DNA of 64,000 nt from Gynuella sp050296195 (lineage in GTDB: Bacteria > Pseudomonadota > Gammaproteobacteria > Pseudomonadales > Natronospirillaceae), in NCBI RefSeq assembly GCF_050296195.1, contig NZ_JBNKRB010000018.1; one strand, given 5' to 3'. Of the stretch, positions 50,939-61,013 are shown piece by piece. The number at the start of each line of letters is the position of its first letter. Within the stretch, counting starts at the first letter, position 1. Under the pieces are notes generated by a model. That model was not told where the DNA came from and did no database searches. It worked only from the letters and a program-made list of their open reading frames with translations. A program made the translations under genes and the position numbers.

Positions 50939-52822
50939 TCACTGTACTGATAAAGCAGCATCCAGCCCTGGGTGATCAGACGGTGCAGCCGAAAACGTTT
51001 GTGAGCTGCCACTGAATCCTTTTACCAGAATACAATCAATGCCAGCGTTACCGATAAGGTTCATTCCGGCTTCACGTGCAAGTGTACTAACGTCGGAACC
51101 ACGGCAATCACTATTGAAATCACCCACCACAATAGATGGAAATGCGCTATACCGTCTGACTTCTGCTGCGGTTTCATAGGCATTAGCCCTTCTGGATGTG
51201 CCACTTTCATGATCCCAATGAACCGTTAACATGACATACTCCAATCCATCTTTAACAAGTTTGACCGATTCTCCGGTACGAGTCGCATGAGGACCATCGG
51301 TCATGTCAAAGCGCCGGCTCGCTATCAGGCGATTACCTTTACAAGTATTGATAAATATCTGGTATTGCTGTTGCCAGCAGGAACCTAATGCTGCTCCCAG
51401 GGCATTTGCTTTGCTGTAATCGGTCGGCATACCGGGGCCAATCATCCAATCTTCAACACCTTCCTGAATACCAACCACATCGACATCACGAGAGTGGATT
51501 AAATTAGCATAAGCATCTGCTGACTTCGGCATGGTGGCCCAACCATATACATTCAATGACATGGCTTTTATCGTCGTGTCGTGATGGCTGTCATCAATGA
51601 TTGTCGAAGACAATTTAAAATTATCCAGATCAAATATGCCGGAGCCTGATTTGCCGACCAGATATAGGTCATGAACACCGGAGGTTGGTTGGATATTGAA
51701 GCTTCGCGACTGGTAGTTGCCCCAGCCACCAGTTGGGGTCATCGTATATTGTGCAATCATCGGACCTGTTGGGCTATCAAGCCGGAGTTGTGCAATCCCA
51801 TTGCTGTACTCGCCTGCAACCTTCAAGGAAATACTGCGAGCCTGATTGCCAAAGTTGATTGCACGGTATTTTATCCAGTCACCCGCATCAAAGTAGCCGA
51901 TACCAGCATTGTTTCGTTCTATTCCTTGCATATCATCGTAGGCTTCGGCTTCAATCACCCCATACGCACTTGAACGGATGTCAAAGGAATGAAAGTTAAA
52001 CTCCCCACTCTCAAAGACTACTCGGAGGGTATGAATACCGGCATTAAGCTTGATACTAACAGGGGTTGTTTCTTTCCAATTCTGCCAGTCACCGGTTCCT
52101 GAAAAACTGATCGTATCGGTTTTTAAGGTCGTGGCACCGGATATCTCGTAGCGAAAACGACCTCCATTTCCAGTAGTGGCGATTTTGGCCGAGACATCAA
52201 AAGTACCTGCGGATTTGACATTAACCGTATACTGCAGCCACTCACCGGGGCTTATCCAGCCAATGTTGAACCCCCCCGATGAAGAGGTTTGAATATCTAC
52301 ATCGTCTGTACGGTATTCATCGCCGGTATTGCCGCTGGTGGTATCGTGATATGAAGAACCCTCGCCGCCTCTATCATAGTTTTCAGCAGCGACGGTACCT
52401 GGAATAGTTAAAGGAAACCCGAGATAGGGTTCAGCAGGAGTATCGTTGATTCCACCCGAAAAAACGTGGGACTGCTGCTGACTATCGTAGGCCAAGCCAT
52501 TTTCCTGATAAGTAAAAGAATAGCTGACCCTGTCAGCCGACGATAGATTTGGCAGGACATATTCGAAACGCCCATTTCCTTTATTTTCCATCTGAACGTT
52601 TTGCTGAATGCCATCATTGATCTGATAATGGATGATACAAAAATTTTCGCTCTGGCATTGGACTAATAATTGATGAGCATTGACCTCCTGATGCTCAGCA
52701 CGCGTCTGAAAACCAACAAGCAGCAGCATAGTGACCATTAAACCGTGAATATATCGACCAATAGGCATTAAAGCACTCTGATAGGTCTGCGTTTTTCTCA
52801 TTCGAATATGATCTGCAGTCAT
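50939..52822 (-). CDS. Secreted EEP-family nuclease/phosphatase with two CBM6-like modules
   Basis: A 627-aa protein with a signal peptide (HGLMVTMLLLVGFQTRAE). Residues about 50-135 look like a small beta-sandwich; about 140-270 are CBM6-like (AAENYDRGGEGSSYHDTTSG; IGWISPGEWLQY), and about 275-390 a second CBM6-like module (VIEAEAYDDMQGIERNNAGIG; YFDAGDWIKYRA). The C-terminus, about 405-627, is an endonuclease/exonuclease/phosphatase domain: KAMSLNVYGW, DVDVVGIQE, TVHWDHESG, VVGDFNSDCRG and PSDHPGLDA. It may degrade extracellular DNA or a phosphoester while anchored to polysaccharide. Confidence 0.85.
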   Translation of the reverse strand: MTADHIRMRKTQTYQSALMPIGRYIHGLMVTMLLLVGFQTRAEHQEVNAHQLLVQCQSENFCIIHYQINDGIQQNVQMENKGNGRFEYVLPNLSSADRVSYSFTYQENGLAYDSQQQSHVFSGGINDTPAEPYLGFPLTIPGTVAAENYDRGGEGSSYHDTTSGNTGDEYRTDDVDIQTSSSGGFNIGWISPGEWLQYTVNVKSAGTFDVSAKIATTGNGGRFRYEISGATTLKTDTISFSGTGDWQNWKETTPVSIKLNAGIHTLRVVFESGEFNFHSFDIRSSAYGVIEAEAYDDMQGIERNNAGIGYFDAGDWIKYRAINFGNQARSISLKVAGEYSNGIAQLRLDSPTGPMIAQYTMTPTGGWGNYQSRSFNIQPTSGVHDLYLVGKSGSGIFDLDNFKLSSTIIDDSHHDTTIKAMSLNVYGWATMPKSADAYANLIHSRDVDVVGIQEGVEDWMIGPGMPTDYSKANALGAALGSCWQQQYQIFINTCKGNRLIASRRFDMTDGPHATRTGESVKLVKDGLEYVMLTVHWDHESGTSRRANAYETAAEVRRYSAFPSIVVGDFNSDCRGSDVSTLAREAGMNLIGNAGIDCILVKGFSGSSQTFSAAPSDHPGLDAALSVQ

Positions 52823-53316
52823 AGGGTTCCTTTAACATTTTAATTATATTTGTTAATAATGTTATCGGTTATGCTTGGGCTGTCTATCGGGAAATCGGTA
52901 TTTCTAGAAGTCCAACACATTTATAAAAATATCTTGGTACTCATACTAACGAAAAAAAATAACAACAAACAACTCTCAAATTTTGCACCCACCCCTGGTG
53001 CTACTGGGAAACAAACGAAAAATACCCTTGTTTCAAGCGCTTTATTCGGCGAATAGTCTTTTATGAACTGATAACGCTCTTCCTGACGAATAGAGCACCA
53101 CCATAAACATGATCGTCAGACGCATTTTTGTCAATACCCGCAAATGTTAAGGGGCCTCTGAAAAATAGGAATAATGTTGATGCAGGCGAGGAAGCACCAC
53201 TCGTAACACCGCAATTTACGGGCGTAAAGAGAATGTGAGACGGGGGCTGACAACGTCCTGCGCGAAAACAGGCCATTTTTCAGAGGTTCTCTAAAAGCGT
53301 TATTGGCACTTATGCC
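52823..53316. other. Intergenic region containing a MITE-like element
   Basis: No supported gene in about 490 bases. The left part is AT-rich upstream DNA of the nuclease-like gene; the right part holds the 136-bp element at 53153-53288. Confidence 0.45.
53153..53288. mobile_element. MITE-like 136-bp element with 12-bp terminal inverted repeats
   Basis: CCTCTGAAAAAT at 53155-53166 and its exact complement at 53275-53286 are the ends. The right 40 bases recur at 15819-15858 with one difference. No coding capacity inside. It is probably an internally deleted derivative of a larger insertion sequence. Confidence 0.65.
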
Positions 53317-55107
53317 CTACTTCATTCTCGATTCGGGAGTAACCCGCATGACCTCTTCCGCGGTAGTCAGGCCGGCAGCCACTTTTTTGGCTCCACTTAA
53401 GCGCAGAGTATGCATTCCCTCTTTGATGGCCTGATTGCGGAACTTCACAAGATCCACATCATTGGAAATAAACTCCCCCAGAGTTTCTGTCAGCAGGAAA
53501 ATTTCATATAAACCACTGCGCCCCAAATACCCGGTGTTGCGGCATTCCAGACAACCAACCGGTCGATAGATTCTGGTGGGTGGCTGTGCACTCCAGGGAT
53601 GGGTCAACTGCTGCCAGTCTTCTTTGCTGATAACACTTTCTTCCTTGCAATGCGGGCACAGTGTTCGCACCAGCCGTTGCGCCATCACCCCCAACACTGT
53701 CGATTTGATCAGATACCCGGGCACTCCCAGGTCGAGCAGCCGGGTGATCGCTGTGGGGGCGTCATTGGTATGCAGAGTGCTCAATACCAAATGACCGGTC
53801 AGCGCTGCCTGGATAGCCATTTGCGCCGTTTCGAGATCACGAATCTCCCCGATCATGATGATGTCAGGGTCCTGACGCAGTAACGCCTTAACGCCCTCAG
53901 CAAAGTCGAGTTCAATATTGTGCTGCACCTGCATCTGATTGAATGCCGGCTCCACCATCTCAATAGGATCTTCAATGGTACAGACATTCACTTCGCTGGT
54001 GGCCAGCTGCTTTAGAGTGGAATAAAGCGTGGTGGTTTTACCGGAACCCGTAGGGCCGGTGACAAAGATGATACCGTTTGGCTGAGAAGACATCTTATGC
54101 CAGCGGGCCAGTTCCTCTTCACGAAAACCCAGTTGCTCAAATGGCCGTAACAGCACCTCGGGGTCGAAAATCCGCATCACCAGCTTTTCGCCAAACGCGG
54201 TTGGTAATGTCGACAAGCGCAATTCGATCTCATTCCCTTCCTGACTTTTGGTCTTAAGACGCCCATCCTGAGGCTTGCGTTTTTCGGCAACATTCATACG
54301 GCCGAGAATTTTGATCCTGCTGGTTACCGCCATACCGACCTGTATTGGCATGTTATAAGCCAGGTGCAGTACCCCATCGATACGAAAACGTACAAATGCT
54401 TGTTCGCGACGTGGTTCGATATGTATATCACTGGCCCGCTGATCGAACGCATATTGCAGGATCCAGTCGACAATATTAATGATCCCCTCATCGTTGGCAT
54501 CTGGGGATTTCAGATTGCCGAGCTCCAGCAACTGTTCAAAATTGCCGACCCCGGCACCGACACGCTCGCCACTTTTGGTTGCCCCGGAGACAGATTTCGC
54601 CAGCGTGAAAAATTCCACACTGTAACGCTGAATGTCATCCACGGATGAAATCACTTTTCGTACGGTCTTGCGGGTAATCTGTTCAACCGTCTCTTCCCAG
54701 CCACGAATAAACGGTTCGCATGTAGCAATGACGACTTCGTGTTCATTGACTTCGACCGGCAGCACCCCCTGGCGTTTGGCAAACTCAAATGACATCACCT
54801 GAGTCACAGCCCTGGCATCAATCTTCAGAGGGTCAATGTGATAATAGGGAAACCCTGTCTGCTCACTCAGCCACTCCGCCAGCACCGCAGGCGACAGTTT
54901 TTTACCAGGCCGCTTCTTCCATTCAAGGTCAAATGCGGCAATCTGAATCATCGGGTGCTGTGCTGAAAAGTCAGCCCCTCGCGGCTGGATCAGTGCATTT
55001 TCTGCGGCGTCACGGGAAACCATGCCATCGCTGACCAGTGCATCGATAAGAGAACGGAGTTGTAGTTTTCCTGTTTTCGGGATCAGGGGTCTTTGTCGTA
55101 TCACCAT
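53317..55107 (-). CDS. GspE/PilB-family secretion ATPase
   Basis: A 596-aa type II secretion/type IV pilus assembly ATPase. An N-terminal MshEN-type region (about residues 60-160; such domains can bind cyclic-di-GMP in relatives) precedes the ATPase core with Walker A GPTGSGKTTT, ASP box TIEDPIE, Walker B IMIGEIRD and His box STLHTNDAPTA. A zinc finger (CPHC...CLEC) lies near the C-terminus. No other gsp or pil genes are adjacent, so the pilus or secretion system it powers is unknown. Confidence 0.88.
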   Translation of the reverse strand: MVIRQRPLIPKTGKLQLRSLIDALVSDGMVSRDAAENALIQPRGADFSAQHPMIQIAAFDLEWKKRPGKKLSPAVLAEWLSEQTGFPYYHIDPLKIDARAVTQVMSFEFAKRQGVLPVEVNEHEVVIATCEPFIRGWEETVEQITRKTVRKVISSVDDIQRYSVEFFTLAKSVSGATKSGERVGAGVGNFEQLLELGNLKSPDANDEGIINIVDWILQYAFDQRASDIHIEPRREQAFVRFRIDGVLHLAYNMPIQVGMAVTSRIKILGRMNVAEKRKPQDGRLKTKSQEGNEIELRLSTLPTAFGEKLVMRIFDPEVLLRPFEQLGFREEELARWHKMSSQPNGIIFVTGPTGSGKTTTLYSTLKQLATSEVNVCTIEDPIEMVEPAFNQMQVQHNIELDFAEGVKALLRQDPDIIMIGEIRDLETAQMAIQAALTGHLVLSTLHTNDAPTAITRLLDLGVPGYLIKSTVLGVMAQRLVRTLCPHCKEESVISKEDWQQLTHPWSAQPPTRIYRPVGCLECRNTGYLGRSGLYEIFLLTETLGEFISNDVDLVKFRNQAIKEGMHTLRLSGAKKVAAGLTTAEEVMRVTPESRMK

Positions 55108-55321
55108 AGTGAAGAAGCGTTACTGTCATGGATGAATGAAGAAGAAAACATGCTGGACCAAACCACACGGATTGGCCAGTTACCAGAGCAAGAAACGGGG
55201 ACGTTTCCCCGTTTTTACACAGTTATGCTGATGAGGCTGCGACAAATGGCAGCAGTTTTAATACTACCTCACCTAGAACAACTATCTCTGACGAGGTAAC
55301 AGACATTGTTTCAGTGCCCCC

Positions 55322-56782
55322 TTAAATGCCATTTGCGAGTTTCTGCGCCAATACATTCAAGTTACGCATCACCACAGGCTGAGTACGGGCCCAACTGTTG
55401 ACGGACTGCTTTTCTTCGAAACTCAGTCGCTGCAACCAGTCACCCAAGTGTGAGACAACGTCCATGGCATTGAGTTCAACCAGATTGTCCTCGATATGAT
55501 CGAGTTCGTTGCGCATATGAGTCAACTCACAGTCCAGCATCCCTTCCAAAGTGCGGCAGAGATGATTTAACCCCTGCACCATGGGTTGACGCTCCAGCCA
55601 GTAACTGGCATTTCCTCCACATTCAGACAGGTGTAACGCTGCACACTGATGACGTAAGGGTTCCAGAATAGACTCACTGACGGCAATTCCGGCCCGTTGT
55701 CTTATATCGTCGTCGTAGTAATCACGCCATTGCTGATCATGCAGCCAGACACTCAGTGATAACAGGCGTAAACCAAATTCGGGTTGTTGTTCCAACGCCA
55801 GCAGCTGCTCGAGTGCATGTCTCGCCTTGGCCTGTTGCAATGCTTCACTGGCAGTGCGCGGCGGGTCGTTGGCCTGACGGCTCAGGGCATAACAGGCAGG
55901 CCACCAGTTCAACATCGGATTGAATTTGTCTTCCAGCCAACTCAGTGCTGCCAGCGGTATTTCCAGAGAGGGATTAGGTAGAATGTCCTTGAACAACAGG
56001 AAGTGAGTGCGAATATTGCCAAGCGTACTGCGGAAACTGTACAGATGGGTCCAGTTCTGAGTGAAATGAAAGGCTTCCCATTGACGCTGGAGACTTTCCA
56101 ATTCAAAACCAAGCAGGACTGCAAATGCGGTTTCCACGGTGTCGTCTGCTTTCACCACTGGCACATTGGCACAGGCTCCGGTCACATTGTTGAGCAGCCG
56201 ATAGCCTCGCTCGGCTTTACTGATGTCACTCGGCACCAGCGGAATATCATCACCAAGCTGGCGGGCCAGTTCAAACAGTGCAGAAACCTCGCCACATTTG
56301 AGTTCCAGCTCCACTTCACAGATAGGATCACAGTGGTGACCGGCTTTGACGGCTCCCTGATCCAGCACCACTTCCACTTCAGCACCATCCTCCAGTTGCA
56401 GCAACCAGCATTCACGCTCGAAATCGGTGGCAAACTGCTGGCGGATATCTGCAGGATTGACATGCTCCGGGATCAAACCGGATGGAATCAGTGACAGATC
56501 CAGGACATCACCCTCAAGCAGCCATTCATGCTCAGTTCGCTGGTGTAGCCCGGCGATATTGCTTCCACCCGCCTTGACTGTCTGGATAAATGTATTGTCC
56601 TGACAACGAATGCGTAATGCCACTCCAGCTTGAGTTAAGGCCTGATCAACGGTATCGAAATAACGATTGGATAATGACCATACACTGGATCCGGAACTAT
56701 AGCGGGAAAAGATCTCATGCCGCCGGAACTGCTGAATGTCGTCTTTCGACAACACCAGTTTCAACTCAATTTCCTGTCCCAT
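55322..56782 (-). CDS. CYTH-CHAD inorganic triphosphatase, YgiF-like
   Basis: A 486-aa protein from the ATG at 56782 (the frame extends to 56857). CYTH domain at about residues 1-200: EIELKLVL (ExExK metal-binding signature), LSNRYFDT, RTEHEWLL, EVELELK. CHAD domain about 220-480, helical and His/Arg-rich (AFHFTQNWTHLYSFRSTLGNIRTHF). E. coli YgiF, of the same architecture, hydrolyses inorganic triphosphate; CHAD domains bind polyphosphate. It is divergent from narX. Confidence 0.87.
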   Translation of the reverse strand: MGQEIELKLVLSKDDIQQFRRHEIFSRYSSGSSVWSLSNRYFDTVDQALTQAGVALRIRCQDNTFIQTVKAGGSNIAGLHQRTEHEWLLEGDVLDLSLIPSGLIPEHVNPADIRQQFATDFERECWLLQLEDGAEVEVVLDQGAVKAGHHCDPICEVELELKCGEVSALFELARQLGDDIPLVPSDISKAERGYRLLNNVTGACANVPVVKADDTVETAFAVLLGFELESLQRQWEAFHFTQNWTHLYSFRSTLGNIRTHFLLFKDILPNPSLEIPLAALSWLEDKFNPMLNWWPACYALSRQANDPPRTASEALQQAKARHALEQLLALEQQPEFGLRLLSLSVWLHDQQWRDYYDDDIRQRAGIAVSESILEPLRHQCAALHLSECGGNASYWLERQPMVQGLNHLCRTLEGMLDCELTHMRNELDHIEDNLVELNAMDVVSHLGDWLQRLSFEEKQSVNSWARTQPVVMRNLNVLAQKLANGI

Positions 56783-57038
56783 GTGAGTACTCCTGTTGTA
56801 ATTTTTTCGCAACGGGGCAAACCTTTGCTCTTCCAGAATTGGAAAGTCCGAGCACAAAATCCACTTCAGACATTTTTCGGACTATCCTTAACCAAGACTG
56901 AATCATACCTAGGCCGGTGGCATCTAAAAAGGCAATCTGTTACAAAATTAATCAGATGACATATTTTTTGTTTTGCCGGTCAACGGCGCTGTGTTGTACA
57001 GGCTATCAATATCACTACTTTTTCAGATTAGAGTGTCG

Positions 57039-58808
57039 ATGATCGTGTTACCAAAACTTTCTTTAGTCGTTAAGCTAAGCAGTCTGTTTACCCTGATCAC
57101 GATACTGGCCCTCATCAGTATGGGTTATTCACTTCTGGTTACCCAAATTACCGAAGGCGATGCCGCCGCCATTAACGTCAGCGGTTCTTTGCGCATGCAA
57201 TCTCACAGAATGGCGTCAAGACTGCAGCAGCCGCAGTTACGCTCTCAATTACCGGCGCTGGCGATCGAATTTGAAAACAGCCTCTATTCCAAGACCCTGG
57301 TGAATGTTGTGCCTGACAACCCAAAACACTCCACCTACCGGCAATATCACCTGGTATTGGATACCTGGACCCATCTAAAACCAATAATACTGGGGCAACA
57401 TCCACAACAGTTTCTCAACGAAGTGGATCAATTTGTGAATCACATTGATGTACTGGTGCAGGAGTTTCAACGCAATTCCGAGATTAAAATTCAACGCCTG
57501 CGCCAGGTTCAGGGCATTGTGATCAGCCTGACCATTATCATCACCATCCTGTTAATCTACGTGCTGCGCCAGAATATCGTGACGCCGCTGAAACAATTGA
57601 CCGTCGCCGCCGAACAACTCCGCCAGAGAAATTTTTCCACGCAAGTGGGCTATCATTCCAATGATGAGCTGGGTCTGTTGAGCGAAACGTTTGATAACAT
57701 GGCACAGGATCTGTCTGAACTGTATGACGACCTTGAAACCAAGGTGATGGATAAAACCAAGGAAATTCAACGCACCAACCGCACGCTGGAATTGTTGTAT
57801 AACGCCAGCCGCACGTTCAGCCGCCATCCGGATCAGGTACTGGTGCTGGTTCCAAGTATTCTGCAGCAGCTGTCTGATGCCACCATGGTACGCAAAATAC
57901 GTTTTTTCAGTCAGGATGATCTTAACGACGACATACCTTCTGTCCGTTATTACCTCTCGGCTCTGGAGCGTGCCGGCGTCAATGCCAAGGGGCCGATTGA
58001 TGTCATGGACAACGACCAGAGCCTGTTCCCGGTGCGCTTTAAAGAGCGCCTGCTCGGACTGGTGGCCTGCTCAAATCCGATACGGTTCGAAGACTGGCAG
58101 ATACGGGTCATTAACACGATGACGGACATTATCGCCAATGCGATTCTACTCGCCGATCACGCCGCCAATGAGGCCCGGGTAGCGCTCGCCAGCGAACGCG
58201 CCATTATTGCTCGGGAACTTCACGACTCTATTGCCCAGAACCTTTCCTATCTGAAAATTCAGCTCACCCGGCTGAGGCTACGATTACGGGAACCCTACGA
58301 TGCTGAAGATGTAGAGACATTACTGCAAGAGTTCAGCGATGCCCTGAACAACAGTTACAAACAGCTCAGGGAACTGATTACCACTTTCCGTCTTAAAACC
58401 GAAGCTCAGGAACTGCATCAGGCGTTGCAGACTACCATTGAGGAGTTTAATCAATACAGTTCGACAGATTTTCAACTGCACTATGATCTCAAGAACCAGC
58501 TTGCCCCCCATGAAGAAGTTCATGTACTCCATATCATCCGTGAATGCATGTCTAACGTGATCAAACACGCCAGAGCGAGCCTTTGCAGTGTACAGCTACT
58601 GAATCATCAGGATCAGGTGGAGGTTACCATTACAGACGATGGCATTGGCCTGAGACAGAATGACCATCAACCTGGACATTATGGCCTGAATATCTTGCAG
58701 GAGCGGGCACAACGACTACAGGGTGAGATTCATTTTGCCAAGCCGGCACAAGGTACCTCAGTGATCCTGACGTTTACACCACAGACTGCCACTGAAGTGA
58801 CTGAATAA
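57039..58808 (+). CDS. narX: Nitrate/nitrite sensor histidine kinase NarX
   Basis: A 589-aa sensor kinase. I chose the ATG at 57039; the frame extends to 56973. TM1 is about residues 12-36, the P-box-type nitrate-binding motif is NVSGSLRMQSHRMASRL (about 46-62), TM2 about 168-190, then HAMP and a central GAF-like part. The HisKA_3 motif has the phospho-accepting His in ERAIIARELHDSIAQNLSYL, followed by HATPase_c (DDGIGLRQNDHQ, HYGLNILQERAQ). It pairs with narL downstream. Confidence 0.92.
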   Translation: MIVLPKLSLVVKLSSLFTLITILALISMGYSLLVTQITEGDAAAINVSGSLRMQSHRMASRLQQPQLRSQLPALAIEFENSLYSKTLVNVVPDNPKHSTYRQYHLVLDTWTHLKPIILGQHPQQFLNEVDQFVNHIDVLVQEFQRNSEIKIQRLRQVQGIVISLTIIITILLIYVLRQNIVTPLKQLTVAAEQLRQRNFSTQVGYHSNDELGLLSETFDNMAQDLSELYDDLETKVMDKTKEIQRTNRTLELLYNASRTFSRHPDQVLVLVPSILQQLSDATMVRKIRFFSQDDLNDDIPSVRYYLSALERAGVNAKGPIDVMDNDQSLFPVRFKERLLGLVACSNPIRFEDWQIRVINTMTDIIANAILLADHAANEARVALASERAIIARELHDSIAQNLSYLKIQLTRLRLRLREPYDAEDVETLLQEFSDALNNSYKQLRELITTFRLKTEAQELHQALQTTIEEFNQYSSTDFQLHYDLKNQLAPHEEVHVLHIIRECMSNVIKHARASLCSVQLLNHQDQVEVTITDDGIGLRQNDHQPGHYGLNILQERAQRLQGEIHFAKPAQGTSVILTFTPQTATEVTE

Positions 58809-58939
58809 GGTGGTGGAAACCGACCCAGAACTTGCCCGACAGCAATCCAGGATAGACATTTTACATGCTAGACTCGGATACTTCCGGCACAACATTCATA
58901 CGATAAACCATAACAAGCGCCAGAGCAGGAGAGATATCC

Positions 58940-59605
58940 ATGTCTGACCAGTCCGCCATCGAAACCATTGCAGATGTACTCATTGTCGACGACCATCCGA
59001 TGATGCGCCGGGGTCTGATGCAGTTGCTGGAAATGGAGCCCAGACTGAATCCGATCGGTCAGGCCAGCAGTGGCGAACAGGCAATTAAGATAGTCACTCA
59101 GGATGAGCCCGATTTGATCCTGATGGACCTTAACATGCCGGTCATGGATGGCATTGAGACCATCCGGCAAATTCGCAATGCGGAAGTACACTCAAAAATT
59201 ATCGTTTTCACCGTGTCCAATGATCATGCAGACGTATTTCGGGCCCTGCGTGCCGGTGCTGATGGCTATCTGCTGAAGGACATGGAACCCGAGGATCTGA
59301 TCAAGAGCATTCTGAACTGTGCCGGCGGCCAACAGATTTTCAGCCCCGAGCTGATGGATGTGATTTCCAAAGCCCTGCGTGACCGCAAAATCATCAATGG
59401 CCCCAGCCCGGCCGATCTGACAGACCGTGAGCGGCAAGTGTTGAAACTGATTGCCGATGGCCAATCCAACAAGATGATTGCCCGCGACCTGGATATCGCT
59501 GAAGGAACCGTCAAAGTTCACGTCAAACGACTGCTCAACAAACTGGGCATGCGGTCCCGTGTGGAAGCAGCCGTCTGGGTCGTCGAAAACCAGTGGTTGC
59601 TCTGA
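58940..59605 (+). CDS. narL: Nitrate/nitrite response regulator NarL
   Basis: A 221-aa protein. The receiver domain has the acidic pocket DD (17-18), phospho-acceptor D63 in LILMDLNMP and K115-type lysine in YLLKDMEPEDL. The C-terminal LuxR/NarL HTH is LTDRERQVLKLIADGQSNKMIARDL and following EGTVKVHVKRLLNKLGMRSR. AGGAGAG precedes the ATG. It activates nitrate-respiration genes and represses alternatives when phosphorylated by NarX. Confidence 0.94.
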   Translation: MSDQSAIETIADVLIVDDHPMMRRGLMQLLEMEPRLNPIGQASSGEQAIKIVTQDEPDLILMDLNMPVMDGIETIRQIRNAEVHSKIIVFTVSNDHADVFRALRAGADGYLLKDMEPEDLIKSILNCAGGQQIFSPELMDVISKALRDRKIINGPSPADLTDRERQVLKLIADGQSNKMIARDLDIAEGTVKVHVKRLLNKLGMRSRVEAAVWVVENQWLL

Positions 59606-59675
59606 TCACCAAACATAACGTCATCTTATCTTTTGTGTGCTGAAAAGCACCCAACAAACCAGATTAGGAGCCACC

Positions 59676-60911
59676 ATGAGTTGCTGTGACACACCCGCAG
59701 GACTATTGCCATTTGAAACGGCACTTTCCCGTCTGCTGGCAGAAATACATCCAACAGAAACACAACAGATTGTTGAACTGGGGCAAAGCATTGGCCGGGT
59801 ACTTGCCGAACCGGTCATCAGCCACGTCAACGTTCCCCCCTACACGAATTCCGCTATGGACGGTTATGCCATTCACCTGACAGAACCGGCACCTGCCAGT
59901 TATCGATTGATTGGTCGTTGCCTGGCTGGACATCCATTCGAACAAACCGTCGCACCCGGAGAGTGTGTTCGCATCATGACCGGGGCACAACTGCCGCCCG
60001 GAGCCAATTGCGTGATCATGCAGGAAAATGCCACTATCCTCGATGATGACACAGTGGCCTTCAGCGACGGACTGGTGCTCAACCGGAATATCCGCCGCGC
60101 CGGTGAGGATATCGCCGCCGATGCGACCGTCTATGACGCTGGCCACCGTATCAACACAGCAGATATCGCCGTACTCGCGGCGCTGGGCATCGCCAGCGTG
60201 TCAGTCAAACGGCAACTGAAAGTGGCACTGCTGGCATCCGGCGATGAACTGAAACTCCCGGGCACCACGCTAAATCCGGGAGAACTGTACGAATCCAACC
60301 GTCCGGCCATTCATGCCATGCTGACCCGAATGGGCATTGCAGTCCGGGACTTTGGCATTATTGCCGATGATAAGGAGCAACTGAAAAACGCATTCCTAAG
60401 CGCCGCAAAAGATTGCGACGCCATCATTACCACTGGCGGCGTGTCTGTCGGCGAAGCCGATTACACCAAAGATATTCTGACCGAGATTGGCGAAGTAAAC
60501 TTCTGGAAGCTGGCCATCAAACCCGGCAAACCTGTGGCATTCGGTCGTATTGACCAGGCAGTGTTTTTTGGTCTGCCCGGCAATCCGGTTTCGGCGCTGG
60601 TAACCTTCCACCAGTTGGCGGTACCGGCTCTAAAAAAAATGCAGGGTCACGAACAGATTCACTACCCGACCCAGACCGCCATTGCTGCATCTGATTTTAA
60701 AACATCACCGGGCAGAACCGATTTTCAACGCGGTATCTTGTTCCATGATGATCAGGGGCGACTGGCGGTTCGTAGCACCGGAGCTCAGGGCTCACACATG
60801 CTGACCTCATTAACCCGAGCCAATGGCTACGTCATTCTGGCACCGCAAACGGAACCGGTGAAGGTTGGGGATTCAGTCAAAGTACAATGGTTTGACGCGC
60901 TGCTGGGATAA
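59676..60911 (+). CDS. moeA: Molybdopterin molybdenumtransferase MoeA
   Basis: A 411-aa enzyme that inserts molybdenum into adenylated molybdopterin. The ATG at 59676 is chosen for its TTAGGAG ribosome site. Landmarks are PPYTNSAMDGYA, IMTGAQLPPGA, GELYESNRPA, TTGGVSVGEAD and FFGLPGNPVSA. It is likely co-transcribed with narXL (71 bases after narL), which fits supply of cofactor to nitrate reductase. Confidence 0.95.
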   Translation: MSCCDTPAGLLPFETALSRLLAEIHPTETQQIVELGQSIGRVLAEPVISHVNVPPYTNSAMDGYAIHLTEPAPASYRLIGRCLAGHPFEQTVAPGECVRIMTGAQLPPGANCVIMQENATILDDDTVAFSDGLVLNRNIRRAGEDIAADATVYDAGHRINTADIAVLAALGIASVSVKRQLKVALLASGDELKLPGTTLNPGELYESNRPAIHAMLTRMGIAVRDFGIIADDKEQLKNAFLSAAKDCDAIITTGGVSVGEADYTKDILTEIGEVNFWKLAIKPGKPVAFGRIDQAVFFGLPGNPVSALVTFHQLAVPALKKMQGHEQIHYPTQTAIAASDFKTSPGRTDFQRGILFHDDQGRLAVRSTGAQGSHMLTSLTRANGYVILAPQTEPVKVGDSVKVQWFDALLG

Positions 60912-60967
60912 ACCGACAGGCAGATACAAATAAGCAAGTGCTCCGGTGTACAGACCGGCGAGGGATG

Positions 60968-60993
60968 CGGGTGACGGCATTACCAGTCACCCG
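60968..60993. terminator. Stem-loop between convergent moeA and pfkA
   Basis: CGGGTGAC (60968-60975) and GTCACCCG (60986-60993) form an 8-bp stem with a 10-base loop, between the two stop codons. There is no T-run, so termination would be inefficient or Rho-assisted. Confidence 0.4.
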
Positions 60994-61013
60994 TGAGGTT
61001 ATCTCGATCCGGC

